From Arenimonas daejeonensis (lineage in GTDB: Bacteria > Pseudomonadota > Gammaproteobacteria > Xanthomonadales > Xanthomonadaceae), in NCBI RefSeq assembly GCF_007993735.1, contig NZ_CP042453.1:2542001-2606000 (forward strand): 64,000 nt of DNA. The letters run 5' to 3'. Shown here piece by piece: positions 8,945-18,413 of the stretch; within the stretch, counting starts at the first letter, position 1, and every line of letters begins with the position of its first letter. The notes under the pieces were generated by a model. That model was given only the letters and a program-made list of their open reading frames with translations, had not been told where the DNA came from and searched no databases. The position numbers and the translations under genes are program-made.

Positions 8945-10464
8945 ATGCCGACCGAAGCCGAGCAGCCACTGAAGGACGGTGACCTGCTGGCGGCGGTCGA
9001 CCTGGGCTCAAACAGCTTCCACATGGTCGTGGCCCGCTACGTGCTTGGCCAGCTGCGCATCATCGACCGCATCAAGGAAACGGTGCGTCTGGCCGAAGGC
9101 CTGGACGGCCGCGGCGGCCTGAACCCGGACGTGATGCCGCGCGCGCTGGACTGCCTGGCGCGTTTCGGCCAGCGCCTGCGCACCGTGCCACCGTCACGCG
9201 TGCGCGCCATCGCCACCAATACCGTGCGCGCCCTGGCCAACCCGCAGGCCTTCCTGATGCCGGCGGAGACCGCGCTGGGCCACGGCATCGACGTGGTCGC
9301 CGGCCGCGAGGAGGCGCGCCTGATCTACCTCGGCGTCGCCCACGGCAACCCGCCTCCCGAAGGCAAGCGCCGGCTGGTGATGGACATCGGCGGCGGCTCG
9401 ACCGAATTCATCATCGGCCAGGGGTTCGAGGCGATCGAACGCGAAAGCCTGCAGATGGGCTGCATCGCCACCACCCGGCGCTTCTTCGCCGACGGCAAGC
9501 TTTCGCGCAAGCGCTGGAAGGAAGCCCGCACCGAGATCACAGCCGAGTTCCAGCAGTTCGCCAACACCTATCGCGGCCGCGGCTGGCACGAGTCCATGGG
9601 CTCGTCGGGCACCATCAAGGCCATCTGCGACATCTCGATCGCGATGAAGCTGACCAAGGCTTCGATCACCGCCGAAAGCCTGGCCGGCATCCGCGAGAAG
9701 CTGCTCGACTTCGACCGGCTGGAGGACATCCGCCTGCCCGGCCTGTCTTCGGAGCGCCGGCCGATCATCGCCGGCGGCCTGCTGGTGCTGGACGCCGCCT
9801 TCTCCGAGCTCGGCATCGAGCGCATGTACGTCAGCGAGAACGCCCTGCGCGAAGGCGCGCTGTACGACTTGATCGGCCGTGCCAGCCAGTCGGACCCGCG
9901 CGAGGCCTCGATCGTGGCGCTGTGCAACCGCTACGGTGTCGATACGGAGCAGGCCACGCGGGTAGAACAGTCCGCCCTGGCGCTGTTCGACCAGGCCGAG
10001 CAGGACTGGAGCCTGGACGCGGACGACCGGCGGCGGCTGTCGTGGGCGGCACGCATCCACGAGATCGGTCTGGCGATCGCCCACAGCCAGTACCACCAGC
10101 ACGGTGCCTATCTGGTCGAGCACTCGGACATTGCGGGTTTTTCCCGCACCGAGCAGCAGATCCTGGCGGCGCTGGTGCGCAACCAGCGGCGTGCGGTGCA
10201 CTTGCCCAGTTTCGACAAGCTGCCCGACCGACTGGTGCCCAATGCATTGCGCTGTGCGCTGTTGTTGCGCCTGGCGGTGCTGCTGCACCGCAGCCACGAC
10301 CGCGATCCGGCGCCCGAGGCGGTGCTGGAGGTGGTCGGCAACGACATGACGCTGAAGCTGTCGAAGCGCTGGCTGGATGGCCATCCCTGACCCGCGCCGA
10401 CCTCGACACCGAGATCGACTATCTCCGGGACGTGGACCGCAAACTTCAGCTCAAGGCTGTCTGA
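8945..10464 (+). CDS. ppx: Exopolyphosphatase/guanosine pentaphosphate phosphohydrolase (frameshift near 10387)
   Basis: Ppx/GppA phosphatase with an ASKHA ATPase-like fold: the phosphate-1 loop AVDLGSNSFHMVVARY near the N-terminus, VMDIGGGSTEFIIG in the middle, and SSGTIKA. A C-terminal HD-like helical domain follows (WAARIHEIGLAIAHSQYHQHG). It degrades polyphosphate made by the adjacent ppk1 product and may hydrolyse pppGpp. One missing C (CCCCTGA read as CCCTGA at about 10387) creates an early stop at 10390; corrected, the C-terminus continues LTRADLDTEIDYL and ends at 10464 (506 aa). ppk1-ppx pairs are classic. Confidence 0.92.
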
Positions 10465-10518
10465 TCGGCTGCTTCTTGATTCTGGAGCGCAGCGTGGGGA
10501 TCTGGGCCGTCGTCACCG

Positions 10519-10584
10519 GGGAAGTGAACACCTCTTTCTGCTCAGTGAAGCCTTTTATTTCGCAGAAAGAGGTGTTCACTTCCC
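10519..10584. repeat. Left 23-bp perfect hairpin of the palindrome
   Basis: Arms 10519-10541 and 10562-10584 are perfectly complementary over 23 bp and enclose the 20-nt loop 10542-10561 (TCAGTGAAG, then CCTTTTATTTC). The lower stem ends in CTTTCTGC/GCAGAAAG next to the loop. No U-run follows, so it is not a simple terminator. The loop returns as its exact reverse complement in the right hairpin. Confidence 0.85.
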
Positions 10585-11096
10585 GGCGCCGCCGGTCGTG
10601 TCGACGTGGTTTCGTGACGGAGTTCTTACTGGCATAGGCGTATTGCATACGCGTGTGGCTTGGCGGGCTTCCGCGTGCGAGATCTTTCTTGCGGATCTGG
10701 CGGTTAAACGTGCCGAGGCCCTTTTCCACCACGCGTCACGTCGCGGCGCGTTCCCCTGAACGCGTCTGGTGCCTTCGGAGCAAGGCCGGAAGGAGTACCC
10801 GCCGCACAGCGGCGAAAGCGGGCGGCGCGATGCGCCGCACACACCTGCCCGATTTTCGCCAGCAACAGCACACTCGCCTACGACCCAACCTTGCCCCGAC
10901 GGCACCAGACGCATTCAGGGGAACGCGCCCGCGATAGACGTGTCGCTGGTTTTTCGCGTTGCCCGACTTAGCCAAACGTGCTGCGCGGGAAAGATCACAC
11001 ATGCGGAAGCCCGCCAGGCCGCACGCGCATGCAAAGCGCCGATGCCACACCGGCCCTCCAATCAGCGACCCGGACAATTCGCACCGGCAGCGCCGG

Positions 11097-11160
11097 GGAA
11101 GCGAAGGGTTCTTTCTGCGAAATAAAAGGCTTCACTGAGCAGAAAGAACCCTTCGCTTCC
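11097..11160. repeat. Right 22-bp perfect hairpin of the palindrome
   Basis: Arms 11097-11118 and 11139-11160 pair perfectly over 22 bp and enclose a 20-nt loop (11119-11138) that is the exact reverse complement of the left hairpin loop. Compared with the left hairpin, the stem differs at five positions, and all five are matched by compensating changes on the other arm, while the loop is unchanged. Confidence 0.85.
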
Positions 11161-11197
11161 ACGGTGATGACGGCGCCAGACCAATAAACCGCGAGCA

Positions 11198-11230
11198 AGA
11201 AAAAGCCGCCCCGAAGGGCGGCTCGGTTTT
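11198..11230 (-). terminator. Intrinsic terminator of the TonB receptor gene
   Basis: An 8-bp perfect stem (AGCCGCCC, loop CGAA, GGGCGGCT; 11204-11223) flanked on the left by an A-run that is a U-run for leftward transcription. It lies 24 bp past the receptor stop at 11247. T residues at 11227-11230 may let it act on rightward transcripts too. Confidence 0.75.
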
Positions 11231-11246
11231 CAAGGCGACCCCGCGA

Positions 11247-13528
11247 TCAGAAGCGCGCGGTGAACTCCAGACCCCACAGGCGCGGCTCGTTGAGGAAGCC
11301 GGTGAGGTTGTTGAAGTCGATCGCGCCGACCACCACTTCCTCGTCCGTGATGTTGCGGCCGTACATCGCCACCTCGTAATCACCGTAGTTCCAGTTGTAG
11401 CCCACCCGCAGACCTCCCTCCAGCAACGACTTGCCCGTGAACGACACCGAGTCGTACAGGAAGAAATTGACCTCGCTGCGATAGGCCCAGTCCGTGTAGA
11501 TGAAGAATTCGCCATTGCCCATCGGCACACCCCAACGAGCCGTCAGGTTGTAGACGTTCTTTGGCGCCTGCGGCAGCGAATTGCCGTCGATCAGCACCGC
11601 CGCCGGATTGCCCGGATCCACCGGATCGAGCACCGTGCAGAAGTTCACCGCGCACGGGATCACGCTCAGGTCCGGGTCGTTGATCTCGGTGTCGTTGTAA
11701 CTCGCGCCGAAGGTCACCAGCAGGTTCTCGGTGACATAGGCCTCCAGGTCCACCTCGAAGCCGCGGCCCTTGGTCTCGTCGGCGTTCACCAGCCGGGCGA
11801 TGTTGGCGTTGCCGCCCACGGCGGTCAGCTGCTGGTCGTCCACCGTGTAGTCGAACACCGAGAAGCCCAGGCGCACGCGGTTGTCCAGCAGGTCGGCCTT
11901 CACGCCGGCCTCGATGGACAGCACCGTCTCGGTCTCGGCCACCGTCACCAGCTCGTCGGCCGGCAGCGAGGCGTCGGCGAACATCAGGCGGCCCTGCACG
12001 CTGGGCGCGCGGAAGCCGCTGGCGATGCGACCGTAGACGTTGACGTCGTCGTTCACCTTGAAGGTGGCGCTGAAGTCGCCGCTGACGTTGGTGTCTTCCG
12101 GGCTGACCGCGATCGGCGCGATCGGCGGACCGAACGGACCGGTGACGCGCTCGGCGACGAAATCCTTCTGGTCGTCGGTGTAGCGCAGGCCACCGCGCAG
12201 GATCCAGCGGTCGGTCAGGTCGTATTCGCCGGAAACGAACACCGCCCAGGCGGTGTTGTCCTGGCGCTGCACGGCGTAACCGTTCTCGGCGCCGCCGAAG
12301 CCGTCATAGGAGAAGCTGTCCACGTCGATGGACTCGTCGAACCAGAACAGGCCGGCCTGCCAGTCGAAACGGCCCCACTCGTTGGATTCCAGGCGGAACT
12401 CCTGGCTCAGCTGGCGGTGGTGCGGCAGGCCGTCGGCGGACTCGGCCGGGAACAGCGCCTCGCCCGGCTCGTTCGGCGGGAAGTTGCCGTAGATGTAGCC
12501 GCCGTCGATGTCGCCGCGGCTGTAGGTGTCCACGCTCTCGTAGCCGGTGACCGAGTACAGGCTGACGCGGTTGAAATCCCAGCGCATGCGCAGGTTGCCG
12601 CCGATCTGGTCCAGGTCCTGCTCGTTGCGGCCGTCGATGCTGATGAACTCGCGGCGGAAGTCCGGCTGGATGTCGTTGGTGCCCGGCACGATGATGCTGG
12701 AGCGGAACAGGCGTGCGGTGCCGTCCAGGCTGCGCATGTGCACATTGGCCAGCGCCTCGAAGTCGTCGCTGCCGTCGAACAGGAACTGCAGGCGCGCGGC
12801 CGACTCGCGGTAGCCCTCGAGGTCTTCGCCCGGGCCGTTGAGCGTGTTGTCCACGTAGTCGTCGCGGCGCTGGTGCAGCACGGACAGACGCGCGGCAATG
12901 CCATCGCTGATGCCGCCGGTCACGGCGCCTTCCAGGTTCATGCTGTTGAAGCGGCCGTAGGAGACCTGGCCATAGCCGCCGAACTCATGTTCCGGACGGG
13001 CCGAGCCGAACTTGAGCACGCCGGCCGGGAGTTGCGGCCGAACAGGGTGCCCTGGGGGCCGCGCGCCATCTCGACCTGGTCCAGGTCGAACAGCGGGAAA
13101 CCCTTGAGGATCGGGTTCTCCTGCACCACGTCGTCGTAGATCAAGGACACCGGCTGCGAGGCGTTGAGGTCGAAGTCGGTATTGCCCAGGCCGCGGATGT
13201 AGAAACGCGGGAAGGCGCGGCCGAACGAGGATTCGATCTGCAGGCTGGGCAGGCGCGAGGACAGGAAACGGATGTCTTCGCCGCCGGACCCGAGCACGTC
13301 GAGTTTCTCGCCGCCCAGGCTGGTGATGGACACCGGCACGTCCTGGATGTTCTCGACGCGGCGCTGGGTGGTCACCTCGATGACATCGAGCTGGGTGGTG
13401 TCGTAGTCCGTGCTCTCGGCGGTGGTCGTTTTATGGGCCTGCGCCTGGGTGCTGAGCACGAGGGCGATGGCGAGCGGGAGCAGTCCGCGGCTGGGCCGGG
13501 CACGCCGGGCATTGGCGATCTTGGGCAT
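11247..13528 (-). CDS. TonB-dependent outer-membrane receptor (frameshift near 13030)
   Basis: 760 aa after correction. A signal peptide (LLPLAIALVLSTQAQAH) is followed by a TonB-box-like stretch (DVIEVTTQRRVENIQDVPVSIT), the plug domain with FYIRGLGNTDFDLN and GPQGTLFGRNS, and a beta-barrel ending in the family-typical GLEFTARF with terminal Phe. The NIQDVPVSIT plug start resembles the large receptor class that imports plant- or polymer-derived compounds and some siderophores; the ligand cannot be named. Losing one C in CCCC near 13030 separates plug and barrel; adding it gives GRNSPAGVLKFGSARP. Its terminator is at 11198-11230. Confidence 0.88.
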
Positions 13529-13777
13529 GGTGGTTTATGGAGCGACACATGAGGGCACCGACCGGAAAGCGGGCGGCGAAATGGAAAATCCTTGTGCACC
13601 CGCGCTGGCGCGCCAGGCTCCCCTGCCTGATGGGTGTTACCGGCTCATGACTCCCGAAGCGCGCCTATCCTAGCCATACGCCGCCGTTTAGTGAAGCTAA
13701 CCCCTGCGGGTCCGCCGTCATGGCCCCGTCATTCCCCGGTCATGCCGCTGGCACGGGCCGCGGCGATGCTGGCCGCC

Positions 13778-14918
13778 ATGAACCGAAGCCGCCGATTCGA
13801 ACTCGTCACCGAGACCTACCCGCCCGACGTCAACGGCGTCGCCCTGACCGTGCAGGCGCTCGAAACCGGCCTGCGCCGGCTCGGCCACCCGGTCGGCCTG
13901 GTCCGGCCCCAGCGCGACGAGGACAGCGGCCGGCCGGACGCCGACCTGCTGCTGGTCGAGGGGGCCCCCATCCCCGCTATCCCGGCCTGCGCTTCGGCCT
14001 GCCGGCCGGCCGGCACCTCGCCGCCCGCTGGACCGCCCAGCGCCCGGATGCGGTCTACATCGCCACCGAAGGCCCGCTGGGCTGGTCGGCCCTGCGCACC
14101 TGCCGTCGCCTGGGCATCCCGGTCGCCACCGGCTTCCATACCCGTTTCGACGACTACGTGGGCCGCTACGGCGCCGCCTTCCTCAGCCCCTGGGTGTTCT
14201 CCTGGCTGCGCCGCTTCCACAACCGTGCCGACGCCACCCTGGTGCCGACGCGCGAACTGCAGGACACGCTGGCCCAACAGGGTTTCCGGCATGTGCTGCG
14301 GCTGGGTCGCGCGGTGGACACCCGCGCCTTCCATCCCGGCTTCCGCGACCTGTCGCTGCGGGATTATGGGGCGCGGTCGAAGGCGCCCCGGTGGTGGTCC
14401 ACGTCGGCCGCATCGCCCCGGAAAAGAACCTGCCGCTGGCCGTGCGCTGCTTCCGGGCGCTGCAGCGCCAGCAGCCCGAGGCACGCTTCGTCTGGGTCGG
14501 CGACGGCCCGGCGCGGGCTGACCTGCAGGCGGCCAACCCCGACTTCATCTTCACCGGCATCCAGCGCGGTGACGAACTGGCGCGCACCTACGCCAGCGCC
14601 GACCTGTTCTGCTTCCCCAGCCTGTCCGAGACCTTCGGCAACGTCACGCTGGAAGCCATGGCCAGCGGCATCGCCACGGTCGCCTTCGACTACGGCGCCG
14701 CGCGCGAGCATCTGTGCGACGGTGCGCATGGCGCCACCGCCGCCTTCGGCGACGAGGCGGGCTTCGAACGCGCCTTCCTGGCCACGGCCCTGGCCACCGA
14801 TCTGCCCGGCATGGGATCGGCAGCCCGGCAGGCGGTGCTGCACCTGCACCCGGACCGGGTGGCCGAGGATTTCGCCGGCCTGCTGGCCGGCCTGGCCGAA
14901 CGGCGGGAGGCGGCGTGA
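13778..14918 (+). CDS. GT4 family glycosyltransferase, MgtA-like mannosyltransferase (two frameshifts)
   Basis: 380 aa after restoring one base near 13971 (CCCCC read as CCCC) and one near 14373. The N-terminal GT-B domain starts VTETYPPDVNGVALTVQAL, typical of GDP-mannose-dependent alpha-mannosyltransferases. The C-terminal domain has VGRIAPEKNLPLAVRCFRAL, VGDGPARADL and the donor-binding FPSLSETFGNVTLEAMASG with its EX7E-type glutamates. It probably adds mannose to a lipid carrier or glycolipid at the inner face of the membrane. The PAP2 phosphatase gene overlaps its stop by 4 bp, suggesting lipid remodelling. ATG at 13778 chosen; an in-frame ATG at 13766 is an alternative. Confidence 0.82.
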
Positions 14919-15457
14919 ACGCCCGCACCCGCCGGCTCGTGTCCCGCGAGCACGGCTGGTGCCTGGCCGCCAACCGCTGGGGCGCGCGTGCGGCGGTGCG
15001 CGCCTATTTCCGGCTGATCAGCCGGCTCGGCGATGGCGCGTTCTGGTATGCGCTGATGGCGGCGCTGGTGTTGTTCGACGGGTGGCGCGGCCTGAGTGCC
15101 TCGGCGCACCTGGCGGCCACCGGCGTGATCGCGCTGGTCCTCTACCGCAAGCTCAAGCGCTGGACGAAGCGTCCGCGGCCATATGCGGCGGACGGTCGCA
15201 TCCAGCCGTGGATCGCGCCGCTGGACGAGTTCAGTTTCCCGTCGGGCCATACGCTGCACGCGGTGTCGTTCACGGTGGTGGCGCTGGCGCACTATCCGGT
15301 GCTGGCGTGGCTGCTGGTGCCGTTCGCGGCTTCGGTCGCGGTGTCGCGGGTCGTGCTCGGCCTGCACTATCCCAGCGATGTCATCGCCGCCACGGGCATC
15401 GGCTGCGCGCTCGCCTCGTTCTCGCTCTGGCTGGTGCCCGGCGTCGGCCTCTTCTGA
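14915..15457 (+). CDS. PAP2 family lipid phosphatase
   Basis: 180 aa integral membrane protein with the three acid-phosphatase motifs: KRWTKRPRP (KxxxxxxRP), FPSGHT, and SRVVLGLHYPSDV (SRxxxxxHxxxD). Several hydrophobic helices lie around them. Such enzymes remove phosphate from phosphatidic acid, undecaprenyl diphosphate or phosphatidylglycerol phosphate. The GTG start overlaps the glycosyltransferase stop (GTGA), so the two are coupled and probably act on the same lipid or lipid-linked glycan. Which phospholipid is used cannot be read from sequence. Confidence 0.85.
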   Translation: MNARTRRLVSREHGWCLAANRWGARAAVRAYFRLISRLGDGAFWYALMAALVLFDGWRGLSASAHLAATGVIALVLYRKLKRWTKRPRPYAADGRIQPWIAPLDEFSFPSGHTLHAVSFTVVALAHYPVLAWLLVPFAASVAVSRVVLGLHYPSDVIAATGIGCALASFSLWLVPGVGLF

Positions 15458-15540
15458 AGCGCTTGCTGCGCAAGCAGGTCAGGGGCTCGTGCTCGGTTGG
15501 TTCGGTGCGCCGGGAGCGTTCCTGGCGATAGGCCGCCGCA

Positions 15541-15631
15541 CGAGGAAACTTTCCCGGACACGCCGCAAGTACGTCCATGTAGGCTCTTCAGCGACGTCCA
15601 TGTCGCTGAAGGTCCGGAAAAAGTTCCCTCG
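15541..15631. repeat. Left nested hairpin with loop GTCCAT
   Basis: An outer, slightly imperfect stem (15541-15559 with 15612-15631) encloses an inner 10-bp perfect stem CTTCAGCGAC/GTCGCTGAAG (15586-15595, 15602-15611) with hexanucleotide loop GTCCAT, the complement of ATGGAC. A second CATG lies on the 5' side of the inner hairpin. Confidence 0.8.
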
Positions 15632-15740
15632 CACGACGGCCTGTGGTCGATCTGGGCCGGACTGTCTGCCAGAAGCCAAGGCAAGCGAGCTCTTGCGCTA
15701 AATCGGCATCCCGGCCCGGACGGTCCGCAGGTCGTCGTGC

Positions 15741-15830
15741 GTGAGGTCTCTTTCCGGGGCTTCGAAAACATGGACGTTTTCGAAGAGCCCCCATGGATGG
15801 GTTCACGGCGTCCCCGGAAAGAGACCTCAC
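15741..15830. repeat. Right nested hairpin with loop ATGGAC
   Basis: An outer perfect 19-bp stem (15741-15759 with 15812-15830) encloses an inner perfect 10-bp stem CTTCGAAAAC/GTTTTCGAAG (15760-15769, 15776-15785) with loop ATGGAC. Read in the same orientation as its left counterpart, the inner stem differs at four positions, each compensated on the opposite arm, while the loop and the following GAAGAGCC are kept. Confidence 0.83.
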
Positions 15831-15912
15831 GTACGGCGGCCTATCGCCAGGAACGCTCCCGGCGCACCGAACCAACCGAGCACGAGTACTTGACCTGCTT
15901 GCGCAGCAAGGC

Positions 15913-16512
15913 TCACGACAAAGCGCGGAGCCAGAACGTGAGGGGCTTTTCGGAGGGCGCGGCGGCGCCGATCTCCTTCCAGGACAGTCGCATCGTCAGT
16001 CCGGGTTGCCGCACATAGCCACGCTTGGTCCAGAAGGCTTCGTTGCCACGGTGATGCGCCGGGCGGCGCTGATCGTCGGGGTCGCGGTCTACCGCGCAGA
16101 AGGCAGTGAAGGCGAAACGGCCGAACGAACGCGCGTGGGCTTCGCGCTCGTCGAAGAATCGGTGGCCCAGCCCACGTCCGCGATAGGCGGGCAACAACAC
16201 CGACTCACCGAAATAGAAAACATCGGCGACCGGACGACCGGCGTCCAGGAAAGGCCGCTGGAATTCCACCGTGTCGTCCGCCAGCGGCAGGCCCGTGGAT
16301 GCACCCACCACCCGCCCGCCATCGAAGGCCAGCACGAACACACTGTCGGCCGAACGCGCGTAGGCCCGCAGATAGTCCTGCTCGTAGCCGAAATCGCCGT
16401 CGTACAGATACGGCCAGTCGCGGAACACCACCACCCGCAGCCGCGCCACGTCGTCCAGCCACGGACCGATCGCGGCTCCGCAGGCCCGCTTCACCGTGAT
16501 CGCCGTGCTCAC
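15913..16512 (-). CDS. GNAT family N-acetyltransferase
   Basis: 199 aa. The acetyl-CoA-binding motif A is GESVLLPAYRGRGLGHRFFDERE, followed by a C-terminal aromatic region with NEAFWTKRGYV. The N-terminal half (VFRDWPYLYDGDFGYEQDYL) matches a subgroup of uncharacterised GNATs in xanthomonads. The acceptor substrate is unknown. Start is GTG at 16512, overlapping the stop of the upstream DUF885 gene, so translation is coupled. The stop codon directly borders the 78-bp arm of the palindrome at 15461-15911. Confidence 0.82.
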   Translation of the reverse strand: MSTAITVKRACGAAIGPWLDDVARLRVVVFRDWPYLYDGDFGYEQDYLRAYARSADSVFVLAFDGGRVVGASTGLPLADDTVEFQRPFLDAGRPVADVFYFGESVLLPAYRGRGLGHRFFDEREAHARSFGRFAFTAFCAVDRDPDDQRRPAHHRGNEAFWTKRGYVRQPGLTMRLSWKEIGAAAPSEKPLTFWLRALS

Positions 16513-18327
16513 CTGCCGGCCTGCTCCCCGATCCAGGCATCCACCCGGCGCTCGAGCAGCGCCAGCGGCAGGTCACCGCCCGTCAGCACCAGGTCGTGGA
16601 AGGCCTTGATGTCGAACTTCGGGCCCAGCGACGACTTCGCCTTCTCGCGCAGCGCCAGGATCTTGTTCATGCCGACCTTGTAGGCCAGGGCCTGGCCCGG
16701 CATCACCAGGTAACGTTCGATCTCGGCGACGACGTCGGTTTCCGGCATGCCGGTTTTTCCAGCATGTAGGCGATCGCCTGCTCGCGGGTCCAGCGCTTGT
16801 CGTGCATGCCGGTGTCCACCACCAGGCGCACGGCGCGGAACATCTCTGCCTGCAGCCGACCCAGGTTGTCGAGTGGCTGGTCCTGGAAACCGATCTCCCA
16901 GGCCAGGCGTTCGGTGTACAGCGCCCAGCCTTCCGAGAACGCCGTGAACGGCAGGATCTTGCGGAAGGTCGGCACGCCGGTCAGTTCCTGCTGGATCGTG
17001 GTCTGGAAGTGATGGCCGGGGATGGCCTCGTGGTAGGCCAGCGTGCGCATGCCGAAACGCGCCACTTCGGCCGTATTGCGCAGGTTGATGTAGAACACGC
17101 CCGGCCGCGAGCCATCGAAGGCCGGCGGATTGTAATAGGCGCCCGGCGCGGTCTTCTCGCGGAACTCCGGCACGCGTTCGACTTTCACGCCCTGCTTGGG
17201 CCGCACATTGAAGTAGTCGCCGATGCCGGCATCGATCTCTCCGATGATGGTGGTGAAGTCGGCGATGATCGCCGCGCGGCCTGCATCGGTGTCGGGATAG
17301 AGCTGGTCGGGACGCTGGGCGATCAACTGCACGCGTTCGCCGATCGTGCCTTCCTCGAGGCCTTCGCCGATCAGGATGGCGTTCATCTCGGCCTCGATGC
17401 GCGTCACTTCGTCCAGGCCCAACTGGTGGATCTGCGCCGGCGTCATGTCGGTGCTGGTGTGCTGGCGCGCCGACCAGGCGTAAAGGCCGCGCCATCGGGC
17501 AGGGCCCAGACGCCGTGGTTGCCGGTGGTCCTGGGCAGCAGGCCGTCGTAGTAGGCGATGAACTGGCCATAGGCCGGATACACCTGGTCCGTGATCGCGG
17601 CTTCGGCCTGGGCCAGCAGGCTGTCGCGTTCGCCTTCGCCCAGGGTGCCGGCGGGCAGCTTGTCCAGCTTTTGTGCCAGGGACGTGTAGAGGATGTTCTG
17701 CTTCGCCGCCGCGCCGGTGAAGCCGCGCATTTCGGCCAGCACCTTCTCGACCACGAAGGTCGGCGGCAGGATGCCGGCCTTCTCCCGGGCATGCAGGCCC
17801 TCGAGCACCTGTTCCACCATCACCGGCGTCTTGTGCAGCCGGGCGATGTAGTTCTCCGCATCGGCCGCCGAAGACACGCCGTGCTGGGTGGCGAGGAAGG
17901 TCGGGAAGTTGCTCTGCACGCCGAACAGCTGGTTCAGCGGGTAGTCGTGGTGGGCGAACCGTTCGCCTTCGGCCTGGATGGCCAGGAAGTATTCGAGGAT
18001 GTCGTAGGACAGCCGGGTGTTCTCGTCCATCGCCTCGCGGTCGTATTCACGCAGGGTGGCGAGGTCGTCCCGCAGTTTCTCCTGCATCTCGCGCTCGCGC
18101 GCCAGTGAACGGTCGGTCAGTTCGTCGCTGTACCAGTCCATCCAGGACGGCAGCATGCCCAGCGATGTCAGCATCTCGGGGTCGTCTACCGCGTATTCGA
18201 TGAACACCCGCTCGAAGAACCAGTCGATCTTGGCCGGCCGCGCGTACAGGGTATGCAGGGCCAGGCCGGTCGCCATCACCATCAGGGCGAACACCAGCCA
18301 ACCGGTCAGTCGGAACAGAGTCTTCAT
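16509..18327 (-). CDS. DUF885 family membrane-anchored metallopeptidase (two frameshifts)
   Basis: 606 aa after correction. An N-terminal signal anchor (LTGWLVFALMVMATGLALHTL) puts the catalytic domain outside the cytoplasm. The zinc-binding HEAIPGHHFQ motif and the FSEGWALYTERL segment with a third ligand glutamate are characteristic of DUF885, a gluzincin family with a carboxypeptidase-like fold. Breaks near 17480 (TTTT read as TTT, next to a CCAGG) and 16757 (A6 read as A5) split it into three frames. The ATG at 18327 gives the signal anchor. Substrate unknown. It is followed with a 4-bp overlap by the GNAT gene. Confidence 0.83.
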
Positions 18328-18413
18328 TCGGGGTCTCCAGGCGAAGCCCGGAACATAGCAGAGGCCGGACCGGCGTCCACCCTGCCGCGGGTCATGAGCG
18401 ATAGACTGCCGGC

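Larger units (their letters stand above)
10498..11187. repeat. 690-bp imperfect palindrome: two inverted copies of a structured element
   Basis: This gene-free stretch between ppx and the TonB receptor terminator is built from two head-to-head copies. Matching arm segments include 10499-10525 with 11155-11185 (TCTGG-GCCGTC-TCACCG core), 10645-10693 with 10985-11032 (both carry TGGCGGGCTTCCGC or its complement), and 10746-10773 with 10901-10928 (GGCACCAGACGC(G/A)TTCAGGGG). About 110 bp of non-matching sequence sits in the middle. Each copy has a long perfect hairpin at its outer end. Short open frames here lack Shine-Dalgarno sites and normal codon bias, so I see no protein gene. It could be a MITE-like element or a pair of structured RNAs. 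Confidence 0.8.
15461..15911. repeat. 450-bp imperfect palindrome with 78-bp outer arms
   Basis: Outer arms 15461-15538 and 15834-15911 are inverted copies differing at only about three of 78 positions. Inside each arm lies a nested hairpin (15541-15631 and 15741-15830). The centre (15640-15735) again shows weaker inverted similarity around CGATCTGGGCCGG and CCCGGCCCGGACGG. The element starts 3 bp after the PAP2 stop and ends 1 bp before the stop codon of the convergent GNAT gene, filling the intergenic space exactly. No credible protein gene inside. A MITE-like insertion or a structured-RNA pair are both possible. Confidence 0.82.

Noticed and set aside
10576-10914. Short open frames inside the 690-bp palindrome as possible toxin or peptide genes
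   Set aside because: No Shine-Dalgarno, no hydrophobic or recognisable domain, and the same inverted sequence gives different peptides in the two copies.
10498-11187. Integron attC sites or a retron msr-msd
   Set aside because: No R'/R'' GTTRRRY-RYYYAAC boxes around the hairpins, no integrase or reverse transcriptase in the window.
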